From: an uncultured Verrucomicrobiales bacterium
Lineage (GTDB): Bacteria; Verrucomicrobiota; Verrucomicrobiia; Verrucomicrobiales; Akkermansiaceae
Direction of reading: 5' to 3'
Assembly: GCA_937928545.1 (NCBI GenBank)
Contig: CALGJQ010000005.1
Location: 62,001 to 126,000, forward strand
Length of the DNA stretch: 64,000 nucleotides
In this document: positions 1 through 8,425 of the stretch, piece by piece
Position numbering within the stretch: the stretch's first letter is position 1
How the letters are laid out: the number at the start of each line of letters is the position of its first letter
Notes under the pieces: generated by a model
Told to the model about the DNA's origin: nothing
What the model saw: the letters and a program-made list of their open reading frames with translations, nothing else
The model's database searches: none
Translations under genes and position numbers: made by a program

Positions 1-59
1 GGAATCCAGTCATATTCCTCGGTGTTGTAGGACCATAGGTGATGGTGCGTGTCGAGCAT
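1..59 (-). CDS. Amidohydrolase family protein, N-terminal fragment (cut by window edge)
   Basis: Reading leftwards from an ATG at 57-59 gives MLDTHHHLWSYNTEEYDW and then runs off the window. The HHHLW motif directly after the start is the typical N-terminus of the amidohydrolase_2 family (metal-dependent TIM-barrel hydrolases such as L-fuconolactonase or dicarbolactone hydrolases), where the first two histidines of an HxH pair bind the metal. Only 19 full codons are visible, so the substrate cannot be told. It is divergent from the polyphosphate kinase gene, and the 116 bases between them should hold both promoters. I see no good Shine-Dalgarno site. Confidence 0.75.
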   Translation of the reverse strand, partial: MLDTHHHLWSYNTEEYDWI

Positions 60-175
60 GAGAGGAATTTGTCAGACAGCTGGATTAAGGTCAAACTTAC
101 AGATTTGGGATCTCCCGAAGATGAGTGGGAGAGAAAGATTTTTAATGTTTTGCAAACTCTGTCTAGAGTCCCCCC

Positions 176-1063
176 ATGAGTAAGAAAATCTCCCTTGATG
201 ACTATCGTGTGGATGGATCTGAGCCCGTCAATCTGGCCAATCGTCCCAATTCCATCGCTCCGCTGTATGAAGATAAATCTGACTACAAAAAGCAGATCAA
301 GAAGTCGCGGGAGACCTTAAACGATCTCCAAGAGATGATGTATGCACACGACCGTTATAGCTTGGTGTGCATTTTTCAGGCAATGGATGCGGCGGGGAAA
401 GACGGGACAATTCGCGCGGTGATGTCGGGAATCAATCCTCACGGGGTTTCGGTTTTCTCCTTCAAGCGGCCGAGTGAGGAGGAGATTGATCATGAATTTC
501 TGTGGCGCAGTCAGGAGCATCTTCCTCGTCGTGGGCATGTTTCCATTTTTAATCGTTCGTATTACGAGGAGGTTCTCGTGGTGAAGGTTCATCCTGAAAT
601 CGTGACCAAATATCAGCGGCTTCCAGAAGAAAGCTTCGATAAGGTTTGGGAAGGGCGATACGCCTCGATTCGCGACCATGAGGCTCACTTGGCGCGGAAT
701 GGTACGAGGGTTTTGAAGTTCTTTTTGAACCTCAGTAAGGATGAGCAGCGGGATCGTTTTGTCTCTCGCATTGATGAGCCGGAGAAGAATTGGAAGTTCA
801 ACTCAGGCGATGTCAAAGAGCGTGGCTTTTGGGAGGAGTATCAGAAGGCTTACGAGACCGCGATTGACGAGACTGCGACGGCGGACGCTCCGTGGTTCGT
901 GATTCCAGCGGATGATAAGAAGACGATGCGACTCATCGTTTCTGAAGTGATCAAACAGGAAATGGAATCGATGAAAATGAGTTATCCTGAGCTGTCTGCC
1001 GATGAGAAGGCAGAGCTGCAAGGATACCGAGACCAGTTGATGGGCGAGGGTGGAGTCGTTTGA
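176..1063 (+). CDS. ppk2: PPK2-family polyphosphate kinase / polyphosphate:nucleotide phosphotransferase
   Basis: This 295-residue protein has the P-loop kinase fold of the PPK2 family, which moves phosphate between inorganic polyphosphate and nucleotides in the cytoplasm. The Walker A motif AMDAAGKDG lies near residues 69-77. The PPK2 signatures GINPHG (85-90), RGHVSIFNRSYYEEVLV (119-135) and the later lid-region arginines follow in the expected order. The length fits a single-domain PPK2. The subclass (ADP, AMP or GDP acceptor) cannot be fixed by eye. The start ATG follows a run of cytosines with no Shine-Dalgarno site. The gene converges on gpsA with only 2 bases between the stop codons, so there is no room for a separate terminator. 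Confidence 0.93.
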   Translation: MSKKISLDDYRVDGSEPVNLANRPNSIAPLYEDKSDYKKQIKKSRETLNDLQEMMYAHDRYSLVCIFQAMDAAGKDGTIRAVMSGINPHGVSVFSFKRPSEEEIDHEFLWRSQEHLPRRGHVSIFNRSYYEEVLVVKVHPEIVTKYQRLPEESFDKVWEGRYASIRDHEAHLARNGTRVLKFFLNLSKDEQRDRFVSRIDEPEKNWKFNSGDVKERGFWEEYQKAYETAIDETATADAPWFVIPADDKKTMRLIVSEVIKQEMESMKMSYPELSADEKAELQGYRDQLMGEGGVV

Positions 1064-1065
1064 GC

Positions 1066-2067
1066 TTACTCACCTTCCTTACGCGGGGTGCGGCGGAAGA
1101 GTCGGTCGAGCGCCTCGGCGGGAGGGACGTCTTGATAAAGCATCGCGTAGACGACATCGAGAATGGGAGTGCGAGCTTCGACGCGGCGAGCGGCTTCGTA
1201 AATCGAGCGGGTGTTGGGGACGCCTTCGGCAACCATGCCAAGATCTTCGACCGCTTGCTTGAGGGTTTTTCCCTGACCAAGGGCGAGTCCTACTTTGTGA
1301 TTCCTAGAATGAATGGAAAAGCAGGTGGCGATCAGATCACCGAGTCCTGAGAGGCCGGGGAAGGTGTCGGGATTCCCACCAAGAGCGGTGCCGAGGCGGG
1401 TCATTTCAGCTAAGGCTCGGGGGACAAGTGCCGAGACGGCATTGTCTCCCAGCTTGAGGCCGCTTGAAACTCCCGCGGCGATGGCGAAGACGTTTTTGAT
1501 CGCTCCGCCGAGTTCGATACCCGCGATGTCTAGGTTGGTGTAAGAACGGAATCGTTCGTTGGCGAAGACGTCTTGGAGAGCTTCACCAACTTCCTCTTGC
1601 AGGCAGCCGATGACGGCGGCGGCGGGGAGGCCTTCGGCAATTTCTTCGGCATGGTTGGGGCCGGAAAGCACTGCGATGCGATTTTCTGGGAAGCTGTCGG
1701 CGATGATTTGAGACATGCGCTTTCCGCTGTCGAGTTCGATCCCTTTCGAGCAGGAAAGAAGAACGGCGGATTCGGGGATGCCCAGAGCGGCGAGCTTCTC
1801 GGCGGTGGCGCGAGTGGCGGAAGTCGGGACGACAAAGAGGACGAGATCGGCCGTTTTTACGACGTTTTGATCAGTGGTAGCGATCAGGTTTTCGGGGAGA
1901 GTCGACTTGGGGAGATAATGCTGATTGCAGTGAGTCTCATTGATCGCGTCGGCAGCCGCTTGGTCTCGGCCAAGGAGATGAACTTGCGGGCACTTACGAG
2001 CGAGGAAGATGGCAAGGGCGGTGCCCCAAGATCCTGAGCCGATGACGACCGGGTTTTCAAATGTCAT
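1066..2067 (-). CDS. gpsA: NAD(P)-dependent glycerol-3-phosphate dehydrogenase
   Basis: This 333-residue protein makes sn-glycerol 3-phosphate from dihydroxyacetone phosphate for phospholipid synthesis. The N-terminal Rossmann motif is GSGSWGTALA (residues 10-19). SKGIELD and later NVFAIAAGVSSGL carry the conserved catalytic lysine region and the start of the C-terminal helical domain. SGLGDLIATC and SRNHKVG are family signatures near the nucleotide/substrate cleft. The ATG overlaps the stop of plsY in an ATGA (2064-2067), so the two steps of phosphatidic-acid precursor synthesis are translationally coupled. The length is normal for GpsA. Confidence 0.95.
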   Translation of the reverse strand: MTFENPVVIGSGSWGTALAIFLARKCPQVHLLGRDQAAADAINETHCNQHYLPKSTLPENLIATTDQNVVKTADLVLFVVPTSATRATAEKLAALGIPESAVLLSCSKGIELDSGKRMSQIIADSFPENRIAVLSGPNHAEEIAEGLPAAAVIGCLQEEVGEALQDVFANERFRSYTNLDIAGIELGGAIKNVFAIAAGVSSGLKLGDNAVSALVPRALAEMTRLGTALGGNPDTFPGLSGLGDLIATCFSIHSRNHKVGLALGQGKTLKQAVEDLGMVAEGVPNTRSIYEAARRVEARTPILDVVYAMLYQDVPPAEALDRLFRRTPRKEGE

Positions 2068-2708
2068 GAGGTGGCCTCCTTCTTTTTTTGTCCGATTTTA
2101 TTTTCAGTTCCATTGCGGAGCCGGACGATATTTGCGCGATGTTTCCAGATCGCGAGACTTCCAGCGATGAGGGAGAAAATGAAGAGAGGTTTGTTCCAAG
2201 TGCCGTCTGCGATTTTTCCGTGAGAATAGGAACCGTAGATGGTGAGGAGCGGGAGAGCGATGGCCGTCGCGATGCTCCCGACCGAAACGTATTTCGTAAT
2301 GAAGGTCACCACGATGAAGATGAGGACGAGAAGGATCAAGGCGACGGGCGGCATGATGGCGGCGATCGCTCCAGCGCTCGTGGCAATTCCTTTGCCTCCT
2401 TTGAAGCCGATCCATGGTGAATAGTTATGTCCTAAAATAGCGGCGAGGGCGGTGCCGACGGCGATGCTTTGGCCTACAGTGCTTTCTGGAACGTAGTGCT
2501 TACAGATTAGGACGGGAATGAAGCCTTTGCAGAAGTCGAGGAAGAGGCAAAGGATGCCTGGTTTTTTACCCAAGGTTCGGAAAACGTTGGTCGCGCCAAT
2601 ATTTCCGGAGCCGTGTTCGCGGATGTCGATTCCCTTGAGCTTGCCAAGAAGGAGGCCAAAAGGAATAGAGCCCAGAAGAAAACTGAGCGGGATGAAGAGC
2701 CAGAGCAT
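2064..2708 (-). CDS. plsY: Acyl-phosphate:glycerol-3-phosphate acyltransferase
   Basis: This 214-residue inner-membrane protein puts the first acyl chain on glycerol 3-phosphate using acyl phosphate. Five or so hydrophobic segments are visible, starting at the N-terminus. The three PlsY motifs are present: GSIPFGLLLGK (loop 1), HGSGNIGATNVFR (glycerol-3-phosphate site) and GFKGGKGIATSAG (acyl-phosphate site). It is upstream of gpsA in the same operon and overlaps it by 4 bases, so enzyme and substrate supply are made together. A lysine-rich C-terminal tail follows the last membrane segment. Confidence 0.95.
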   Translation of the reverse strand: MLWLFIPLSFLLGSIPFGLLLGKLKGIDIREHGSGNIGATNVFRTLGKKPGILCLFLDFCKGFIPVLICKHYVPESTVGQSIAVGTALAAILGHNYSPWIGFKGGKGIATSAGAIAAIMPPVALILLVLIFIVVTFITKYVSVGSIATAIALPLLTIYGSYSHGKIADGTWNKPLFIFSLIAGSLAIWKHRANIVRLRNGTENKIGQKKKEATS

Positions 2709-2718
2709 AAAGTGGTGA

Positions 2719-3369
2719 TTATTGATCAGGAGCGGCGCGGCGAATCGACTTGATGAAGACCGGCTCGACTGGGACGTTCGCGGCGGTGGCGACTTGATAA
2801 AGATTGCCGTCGAGGTTCAGCATTGGAGCGGCGTGGGTTTTGACCTTCTTGATTTGGTCGACGACTTCCATGCCTTCAATGACTTCTCCGAAGACGGCGT
2901 AACCGCCACCATTGTTTGGAAAATCGAGGTCGGGATTGTCTTTGACGTTAATGTAAAATTGGTTGGTGGCACTGTTGGGGTCAGAGGTGCGAGCCATCGC
3001 AAGAGTGCCACGGGTATTCTTACGGGTCTTTTTGCTCTCGTTTCGAATGGCCGCGCGGCTCATTTTTTCTTTGGGAGTGCTGCCAGGAATCTCGAAGCCG
3101 CCGCCTTGAATCATGAAGTCGGGCATGACGCGGTGGAAGATGGTGTTGTCGTAAAAACTCTCGTCGACGTAGCTCAGAAAATTATCAACGCTGAGGGGCG
3201 CGGTTTTCTCATGCAGCTGTGCTTTAATCGGGCCCATGCTGGTCTCGATGATTACGATGGGCCCGCTTGGAGGCGCGGAGGTTTTTGCTTCTGGGGCCGC
3301 TTCCTCCTCAGGCTTTCCTTTACAGGAGACCAGAAAGAGGGTGGCGAGAAATAGAGCGAGGAGCTTCAT
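2719..3369 (-). CDS. Cyclophilin-type peptidyl-prolyl isomerase, lipoprotein
   Basis: This 216-residue protein begins with a lipoprotein signal (MKLLALFLATLFLVSC, lipobox LVSC, Cys16). A charged and alanine-rich linker follows, then a single cyclophilin domain from about residue 38. Core motifs are FHRVMPDFMIQGG, RGTLAMARTSDPNSATNQF and GGYAVFGEVIEGMEVVDQI, which hold the usual arginine and the Q/N-rich peptide-binding residues. It should speed proline isomerisation in proteins at the membrane face of the periplasm. The adjacent upstream gene, 12 bases away, is a close paralogue with an ordinary signal peptide, so this is a tandem duplication in one transcription unit. Confidence 0.92.
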   Translation of the reverse strand: MKLLALFLATLFLVSCKGKPEEEAAPEAKTSAPPSGPIVIIETSMGPIKAQLHEKTAPLSVDNFLSYVDESFYDNTIFHRVMPDFMIQGGGFEIPGSTPKEKMSRAAIRNESKKTRKNTRGTLAMARTSDPNSATNQFYINVKDNPDLDFPNNGGGYAVFGEVIEGMEVVDQIKKVKTHAAPMLNLDGNLYQVATAANVPVEPVFIKSIRRAAPDQ

Positions 3370-3381
3370 GAGTGAGGAGGC

Positions 3382-4017
3382 TTACTTTGCTTTGACGCGG
3401 GAGATCGACTTGATGGTGATCGTTTCCACAGGAACATTGCGCATGCCGTTGCTTCTGGTTCCGGTCTCGACGGCTTTGATCTTGTTCACCACTTCCATTC
3501 CTTTGACCACTTTGCCAAAGGTCGCGTATCCACCGCCATTGTTTGGGTAGTTTAAGGCGTCGTTATCAGCGACGTTGATGAAGAATTGATTGGTCGCGCT
3601 ATTAGGATCTGAGGTGCGGGCCATCGCAATGGTGCCGATTTTATTTGCAGGGGTGCTCTCGCTTTCGTTTTTGATGGAAGGACGAGTCTTCGATTTTTTG
3701 AAGTTTCCGGAGTCCATTTTGAAGCCGCCTCCTTGAATCATGAATCCGTCGATGACGCGGTGGAAGATGCTTCCTTCGTAATGCTTGGCATCGACATACT
3801 TGAGGAAGTTTTCGACCGTTACTGGCGCGAATTTGGAATCGAGCTGGATGTGAATGTCGCCCAGCGAGGTTGACATGAGGACGGTGACTTCTTGAGTTTC
3901 TTTTTTTACCTCTTTGACGACTTCCTTTTTCTCTTCGACTTTGGGTTTCGCTGGTTCTTGAGCGAATGAGAAGGAGGTCAGGAATCCGATGAGAGTGAGT
4001 TTTGCAATGGAGTTCAT
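3382..4017 (-). CDS. Cyclophilin-type peptidyl-prolyl isomerase, exported
   Basis: This 211-residue protein has a hydrophobic N-terminus ending in SFAQEP, read as a cleavable signal peptide (no lipobox cysteine). A lysine/glutamate-rich linker (about residues 20-45) precedes a single cyclophilin domain. Motifs IFHRVIDGFMIQGG, GTIAMARTSDPNSATNQF and GGYATFGKVVKGMEVVNKI match the lipoprotein paralogue just downstream almost word for word. It is expected to be a periplasmic folding helper. It lies 23 bases downstream of polA on the same strand, probably only by gene order. Confidence 0.92.
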   Translation of the reverse strand: MNSIAKLTLIGFLTSFSFAQEPAKPKVEEKKEVVKEVKKETQEVTVLMSTSLGDIHIQLDSKFAPVTVENFLKYVDAKHYEGSIFHRVIDGFMIQGGGFKMDSGNFKKSKTRPSIKNESESTPANKIGTIAMARTSDPNSATNQFFINVADNDALNYPNNGGGYATFGKVVKGMEVVNKIKAVETGTRSNGMRNVPVETITIKSISRVKAK

Positions 4018-4040
4018 ATCTGGTCGAATTGTAGAGGATC

Positions 4041-6809
4041 TTAGTGGGCTTGCAACCAGTTGTCGCCAAATCCGGTATCGATTTTTATGGGCACATCATT
4101 CGGGAGAGTGATGGCGGATTCCATGGCGGTTTTGATGAGAGCTGGGAGTTCGTCGCGCTCGTCTTGATGGAGGTCGAAGAGGAGTTCGTCGTGGACTTGG
4201 AGAATCATTTTGGATTTCCGCCCCTGCATGAGTTCGTGAATGCGGACCATCGCGATTTTGATCATGTCGGCTGAGCTTCCTTGAATGGGGCTGTTGATGG
4301 CGGCGCGCTCAGCATTGGCGCGGACGGTGCCATTGCTGGAGGTGATCTCTTTGAAGTAACGACGTCGCCCGCTGATGGTCTCGGCGTAGCTCTTTTCTTT
4401 CACGCGTTCGATGGTGTCCTCCATGAACTGTTCGATGGCGGGGTATTGTTCGAAGTAGGTTTTGATGATCTCAGAAGCTTCGCCGCGCGGGATGCCGAGG
4501 CGTTGGGATAATCCGAAAGCGGAGATGCCATAGATGATGCCAAAGTTGACCATCTTGGCGGTGCGGCGCATTTCGGGGAGGACCTCGTCATTGCTGACGC
4601 CGAAGACTTTGGCCGCGGTGGCGGTGTGGATATCGAGGTCGTTTTGGAAGGCCTCGATCATGGTAGGATCTCCAGAGAGAGCGGCCATGACGCGGAGTTC
4701 GACTTGGGAGTAGTCGGCTGCCATGAGAGTGAATTCCTTGCCACGAGGGACGAAGGCGCGGCGCAACTCACGGCCCATTTCGGAGCGCACGGGAATGTTT
4801 TGAAGGTTGGGGTCGCTGGAGGCGAGTCGGCCAGTGGTGGTGAGGAGCTGGTGAAGGTGAGTGTGGACCCGCCCGCTGTGTGGCGCGCGGTGGTTGGGAA
4901 GAGCGTCGACGTAGGTGGACTTCAGTTTGCTGGCCTCGCGGTAGCTCAGGATGTTGGCGACGATGGGGTGCTTTGGAGCGAGGGTGGAGAGGGTTTGTTC
5001 GTCGGTTTTAAACTGGCCCGTTTTGGTTTTCTTGGGCTTTTCGACGAGCTTCATCTCGCCAAAGAGGATTTCGCCGAGCTGTTTTGGAGAGTTGAGATTG
5101 AAGGATTTTCCCGCGGATTTTTCGATGTCGATGCTGAGGGTTTCGATCTTTGCGGCGAGGATTTTTCCGACGTCATCGAGGACTTGCTGATCCATCGAGA
5201 TCCCCTCGGCTTCCATTGCGACGAGAACGGGGAGGAGGGGAGCCTCAATCTCATTCATCACTTCCTTGACACCCATTTCCTCGAGTTGGGGGTGGAGTTT
5301 TTCGTAAAGCTGGATCGTGACGTCCGCATCTTCGGCGGCGTATTCGGCGAGGGTTTCGACTGCGATTTCTGAGGGATCGAGTTGCCCTTTCGAAGCCTTC
5401 TTTTTGGCTGCGGCCGCGAAGAGATCTTCTTCCTCATCTTGTTGTTCGGTAAAGAGATCAACGAGTTTGATGGGGGAATAGCCGAGAAGGTTTTCCGAGA
5501 GGGCATCCATGCTGTGCTTTTGATCCGGTGCGATGAGGGTGTGCGCGAGCATGGTGTCGAAGAAGGGGGCACTCACTTCGAGCTCGTGCGAGAGCATGAT
5601 GGCGAGGTCGAACTTGAGGTTATGTCCGATCTTGAGCGCGCTGGATTGGAAGGCGGGTCGCAAGATTTTCCGCTGCTTGTCCCAGTCGGTGATGGGGAGG
5701 TAGGAGGCTTCTCCGGCTTTGGTCGAGAAGGCGATGCCGAGGAGCTTGGCTTGGAAACGGTCAAGCGAGTTGGTCTCGACGTCGAAGCAGAAATGATCGG
5801 CGGCGAGAAGTTCTTTGACGAGAGCTTGAAGCTGATCGTCACTCTCGATCAGTTGGTAATTGTGAGGGACGTCTGCGAGAGTTTTGAGACTTTCGAAAAC
5901 GGGGGTCGGGCTATCTTCCTCGCTTGTTTCGGAGGTGCCGAAGACGCGCTTGGTGAGGGTGCGGAATTCCCAAATTTCGAAGAGGCCGCGGAGGGTTTCT
6001 TCATCGGGTTCTTGGCGGATTAATTCATCGAGGCTTTCGGCGACGGGGACGTCGAGGATGATGGTGGCGAGTTCTTTCGAGAGGCGGGCTTGCTCGGCGA
6101 AGTTTGTGACGTTCTCCTTCTGTTTTCCTTTGAGCTTATCAATGTTGTCGAGGAGCCCTTCGACTGAACCGTAAAGGCCGACGAGCTTTTTTGCGGTCTT
6201 CTCACCAATGCCGGGGACGCCGGGAATGTTATCGGAGGCGTCGCCCCAGAGACCGAGGATGTCGATGACTTGCTTCGGGTCTTCGATTTCCCAGTTTTTG
6301 AGAATGGTGGGGAGGTCGAGGACTTCGTGATCCGCGCCTTGGCGTCCGGGTTTCCACATCGAGGTGCGGGGAGCCACGAGCTGGGCGAAGTCTTTGTCCG
6401 GGGTCACCATGAAGGTGTCCATCGTTCCCGTTTTTTCAGCACGATGTGCGATGGTGCCAATGATGTCGTCCGCTTCAAAGCCGTCCATCACGATGAGGGG
6501 GATGTTCATCGCTTTGCAGAGTTTTTTGACCTCAGGGATGGCGGCGGCGAGTTCCTCGGGCATGGCTTCGCGCTGGGCCTTGTATTCAGGATAGGTGATG
6601 TGCCGCGAGGTCGGGGCGGAGGTATCGAAGGCGACGGCGAGGTGCGTGGGCTTCTCTTTTTCGATGATGGTAAGGAGAGTATTCGTGAATCCAAAGATGG
6701 CGGAGGTGTTGACGCCTTGGGAATTGGTAATGGGATTGCGGATGAAGGCAAAGTGGGCGCGGTAAATGAGGGCCATGCCATCAAGAAGGAACAATCGGGT
6801 CTCTGCCAT
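4041..6809 (-). CDS. polA: DNA polymerase I with proofreading and 5'-nuclease domains
   Basis: I place the start at the ATG at 6807-6809 (MAETRLFLLDG), giving 922 residues. An upstream in-frame start would add 20 residues that do not belong to the family. The N-terminal FEN-type 5'-nuclease covers about 1-300 (acidic cluster FEADDIIGT, GIGEKTAKKL helix-hairpin-helix). The 3'-5' exonuclease (about 325-510) keeps its active acids: DVET near 340, NLKFD, and YAAEDAD. The polymerase domain has motif A DYSQVELR (about 697), motif B RRTAKMVNFGIIYG (about 750) and motif C HDELLFD (about 873). All three activities therefore look intact, unlike PolA of some phyla whose exonuclease site is dead. Role: Okazaki fragment processing and repair. 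Confidence 0.96.
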   Translation of the reverse strand: MAETRLFLLDGMALIYRAHFAFIRNPITNSQGVNTSAIFGFTNTLLTIIEKEKPTHLAVAFDTSAPTSRHITYPEYKAQREAMPEELAAAIPEVKKLCKAMNIPLIVMDGFEADDIIGTIAHRAEKTGTMDTFMVTPDKDFAQLVAPRTSMWKPGRQGADHEVLDLPTILKNWEIEDPKQVIDILGLWGDASDNIPGVPGIGEKTAKKLVGLYGSVEGLLDNIDKLKGKQKENVTNFAEQARLSKELATIILDVPVAESLDELIRQEPDEETLRGLFEIWEFRTLTKRVFGTSETSEEDSPTPVFESLKTLADVPHNYQLIESDDQLQALVKELLAADHFCFDVETNSLDRFQAKLLGIAFSTKAGEASYLPITDWDKQRKILRPAFQSSALKIGHNLKFDLAIMLSHELEVSAPFFDTMLAHTLIAPDQKHSMDALSENLLGYSPIKLVDLFTEQQDEEEDLFAAAAKKKASKGQLDPSEIAVETLAEYAAEDADVTIQLYEKLHPQLEEMGVKEVMNEIEAPLLPVLVAMEAEGISMDQQVLDDVGKILAAKIETLSIDIEKSAGKSFNLNSPKQLGEILFGEMKLVEKPKKTKTGQFKTDEQTLSTLAPKHPIVANILSYREASKLKSTYVDALPNHRAPHSGRVHTHLHQLLTTTGRLASSDPNLQNIPVRSEMGRELRRAFVPRGKEFTLMAADYSQVELRVMAALSGDPTMIEAFQNDLDIHTATAAKVFGVSNDEVLPEMRRTAKMVNFGIIYGISAFGLSQRLGIPRGEASEIIKTYFEQYPAIEQFMEDTIERVKEKSYAETISGRRRYFKEITSSNGTVRANAERAAINSPIQGSSADMIKIAMVRIHELMQGRKSKMILQVHDELLFDLHQDERDELPALIKTAMESAITLPNDVPIKIDTGFGDNWLQAH

Positions 6810-6913
6810 GGGTGGAGACTTGCGCCGATCTGAAGAAAAGGTCAAATCCTCACTTTGACGGCGTGACAAGTCGTCTTCTCTCTCCTATTTTCCTAACACA
6901 CTTCCGATCAGCT

Positions 6914-7771
6914 ATGAAATACGTCAAATTTGTTGTTGTTGTCTTCGTTCTCTATTTCTTGGGATATGTCCTAGGCCCTACAATCGCGCCGCATTTGGTG
7001 AAGGAGCGAAAGGCTGAAGATGATTCGACCGCGATCGTGGAATACAAAGGGGCTCAATACACCATCAATCTCGCTGAGTATCGGGATGATGCCCTTCCTC
7101 AGACCGTTAAAATTACGAAAGCGACCAAAATCCCGACTTTGAGCGGCGAAGGTGCCGTTCTTCTGAAGGAAGGTGATATGGTGACTCTTTTGAATCGGGC
7201 TGATGGCGGTTTGATTGTTGAGAAAGCAGCGTCAAACGGAAAGGGGACGATCAAGGCTTCTGACACTGATCTTTTCGCGCAACTAGCGAAGCAAATCTAT
7301 GACAAGGAAGCTGGGAATGGAGGAGCAGCGGTTGCGGTTGCTCCACCGGTGCCGAATCCAACTCCCGCGCCTGGTCCTTCTCCGACCCCGGCGCCAGGCC
7401 CAACACCTGTCGTGACTGCGGATCCTGCTCCGATGCCAACTCCAACTCCAACCCCTGAACCCATGCCGGAGCCTACTCCTGAACCTGAACCTGGGCCAAC
7501 TGCCGGTGCTGCTCTGAGTGATGAAGAAATCGTGGCGCTGATGCAGGAAAGCATCAAAGGTGGTGCCGTGAAGGAATTCACCTTCGATCAGGTCAAGGGC
7601 TGGAAAGTTAATGGAGAAGAGACCATCGATGGTACTGATTACCAGACCGGTCTTGCGGCCTATGAAGCGGCGACCATCTTTGGGGTTCGTCCGGTGCAGG
7701 CGAAAGCGTTGATTAAAGGTGGGAAGATTGAGCGCTGGGTTTACGCGAAGAGCGGGATGGAGATTCAGTAG
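6914..7771 (+). CDS. Exported or membrane-anchored protein with Pro-rich linker, unknown function
   Basis: I do not recognise this gene. From the ATG at 6914 it encodes 285 residues. An in-frame start 34 codons upstream adds unlikely sequence over the polA promoter. The first 25 residues (MKYVKFVVVVFVLYFLGYVLG) form a signal anchor. A small domain follows to about residue 145, then a proline-rich linker (about 148-203) built of PTPAPGPSP, PTPTPTPEP and EPTPEPEPG-like repeats that resembles cell-wall or periplasm-spanning linkers. A second small domain of about 85 residues ends the protein; it has LSDEEIVALMQESIKGG and a GWKVNGEETIDGTDYQTG stretch. It is divergent from polA. The two-domain, flexible-linker layout suggests a periplasmic tether or binding protein, but this is only inference. 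Confidence 0.8.
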   Translation: MKYVKFVVVVFVLYFLGYVLGPTIAPHLVKERKAEDDSTAIVEYKGAQYTINLAEYRDDALPQTVKITKATKIPTLSGEGAVLLKEGDMVTLLNRADGGLIVEKAASNGKGTIKASDTDLFAQLAKQIYDKEAGNGGAAVAVAPPVPNPTPAPGPSPTPAPGPTPVVTADPAPMPTPTPTPEPMPEPTPEPEPGPTAGAALSDEEIVALMQESIKGGAVKEFTFDQVKGWKVNGEETIDGTDYQTGLAAYEAATIFGVRPVQAKALIKGGKIERWVYAKSGMEIQ

Positions 7772-7785
7772 ATGAAGGTCGGCGA

Positions 7786-8052
7786 TCAGTCGTAAATATC
7801 ACGGCGATGTCCAGCTTTCACGACTAGGATTTCTAATTCCTGGTCTTCGATCCGGCAGATGATGCGATATTGACTGGTTCGGTATCTCCAAAATTCGCCT
7901 AGGTCTCCCTTAAGCCCTTTTCCGAATGAGCGGGGATCGTCGCAGTCGGTGATATTGTTATCGAGGTAAGCGATAATGCGCTTACTACCCTCGGCTCCGA
8001 GTTTGCGCAGCTGCTTCAATGCTTCATCACTGATCCTATAATCCCAACTCAC
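7786..8052 (-). CDS. RelE/ParE-superfamily toxin (mRNA interferase type)
   Basis: This 88-residue protein starts at a GTG at 8050-8052. It has the compact RelE fold pattern: an N-terminal strand WDYRISDEALKQLRKL, a helix, FWRYRTSQYRIICRI in the central strands and the C-terminal VVKAGHRRDIYD. The arginines of the central strands and the terminal HRR are the residues RelE-type toxins use to cut ribosome-bound mRNA. Its start overlaps the antitoxin gene by 17 bases, so the pair is translationally coupled. The antitoxin is made first, as usual for this family. Confidence 0.9.
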   Translation of the reverse strand: MSWDYRISDEALKQLRKLGAEGSKRIIAYLDNNITDCDDPRSFGKGLKGDLGEFWRYRTSQYRIICRIEDQELEILVVKAGHRRDIYD

Positions 8053-8242
8053 GCTTCGCTTCTTCTGGGGTATAACTGCGCTTGCTCTTCTCTAAAGATT
8101 GAGCGGCAAGGTAATAATCCTCTAAGTCTTCGAGGTGTTGCTCGATGGCTTGACGAGCGTAAAAGGTCTTGGTCCGCCCAGTTTTCTCCGCCAATTTGGT
8201 GAGGCGTTCCTCCATTTCGGGTTTGAGGCGAATCGCTAACAT
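8036..8242 (-). CDS. Ribbon-helix-helix antitoxin (RelB/CopG type)
   Basis: This 68-residue protein begins MLAIRLKPEMEERLTKLAEKTGRTK, a classic ribbon-helix-helix DNA-binding module: a short beta strand followed by two helices. The C-terminal part (AAQSLEKSKRSYTPEEAKREL) should wrap the partner toxin. It sits directly upstream of the RelE-type toxin gene with a 17-base overlap. The perfect palindrome at 8259-8274, 17 bases before its ATG, is the expected autoregulatory operator. Confidence 0.9.
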   Translation of the reverse strand: MLAIRLKPEMEERLTKLAEKTGRTKTFYARQAIEQHLEDLEDYYLAAQSLEKSKRSYTPEEAKRELGL

Positions 8243-8258
8243 GTCTGAACTTAGACTC

Positions 8259-8274
8259 GCTATACATGTATAGC
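8259..8274. promoter_or_regulatory. Palindromic operator of the toxin-antitoxin operon
   Basis: GCTATACATGTATAGC is a perfect 16-bp palindrome lying 17-32 bases upstream of the antitoxin ATG. Ribbon-helix-helix antitoxins bind palindromes at this place to repress their own promoter. The function is inferred from position and symmetry. Confidence 0.7.
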
Positions 8275-8425
8275 AAGACGGTAGTTTATTTTGTTGGATC
8301 TGATTCTGCGCTCACGAATTACCTACCGTTGATTTGTTGTAATTCGAAACAGTGAGTCATTTGAACGTAAAACATGCTCGAGTAAATTCGCCGATAAGGA
8401 CTGAAGTGGTAAGCAGTGGCGTCAG

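Noticed and set aside
111-132. TCTCCC/GGGAGA inverted repeat upstream of the PPK2 gene
   Set aside because: Six base pairs with a 10-base loop are too little to claim a regulator site without other evidence.
4626-5372. A 248-residue plus-strand open frame inside polA
   Set aside because: It lies opposite the well-supported polymerase and exonuclease motifs and has Gly/Val/Asp-rich shadow composition.
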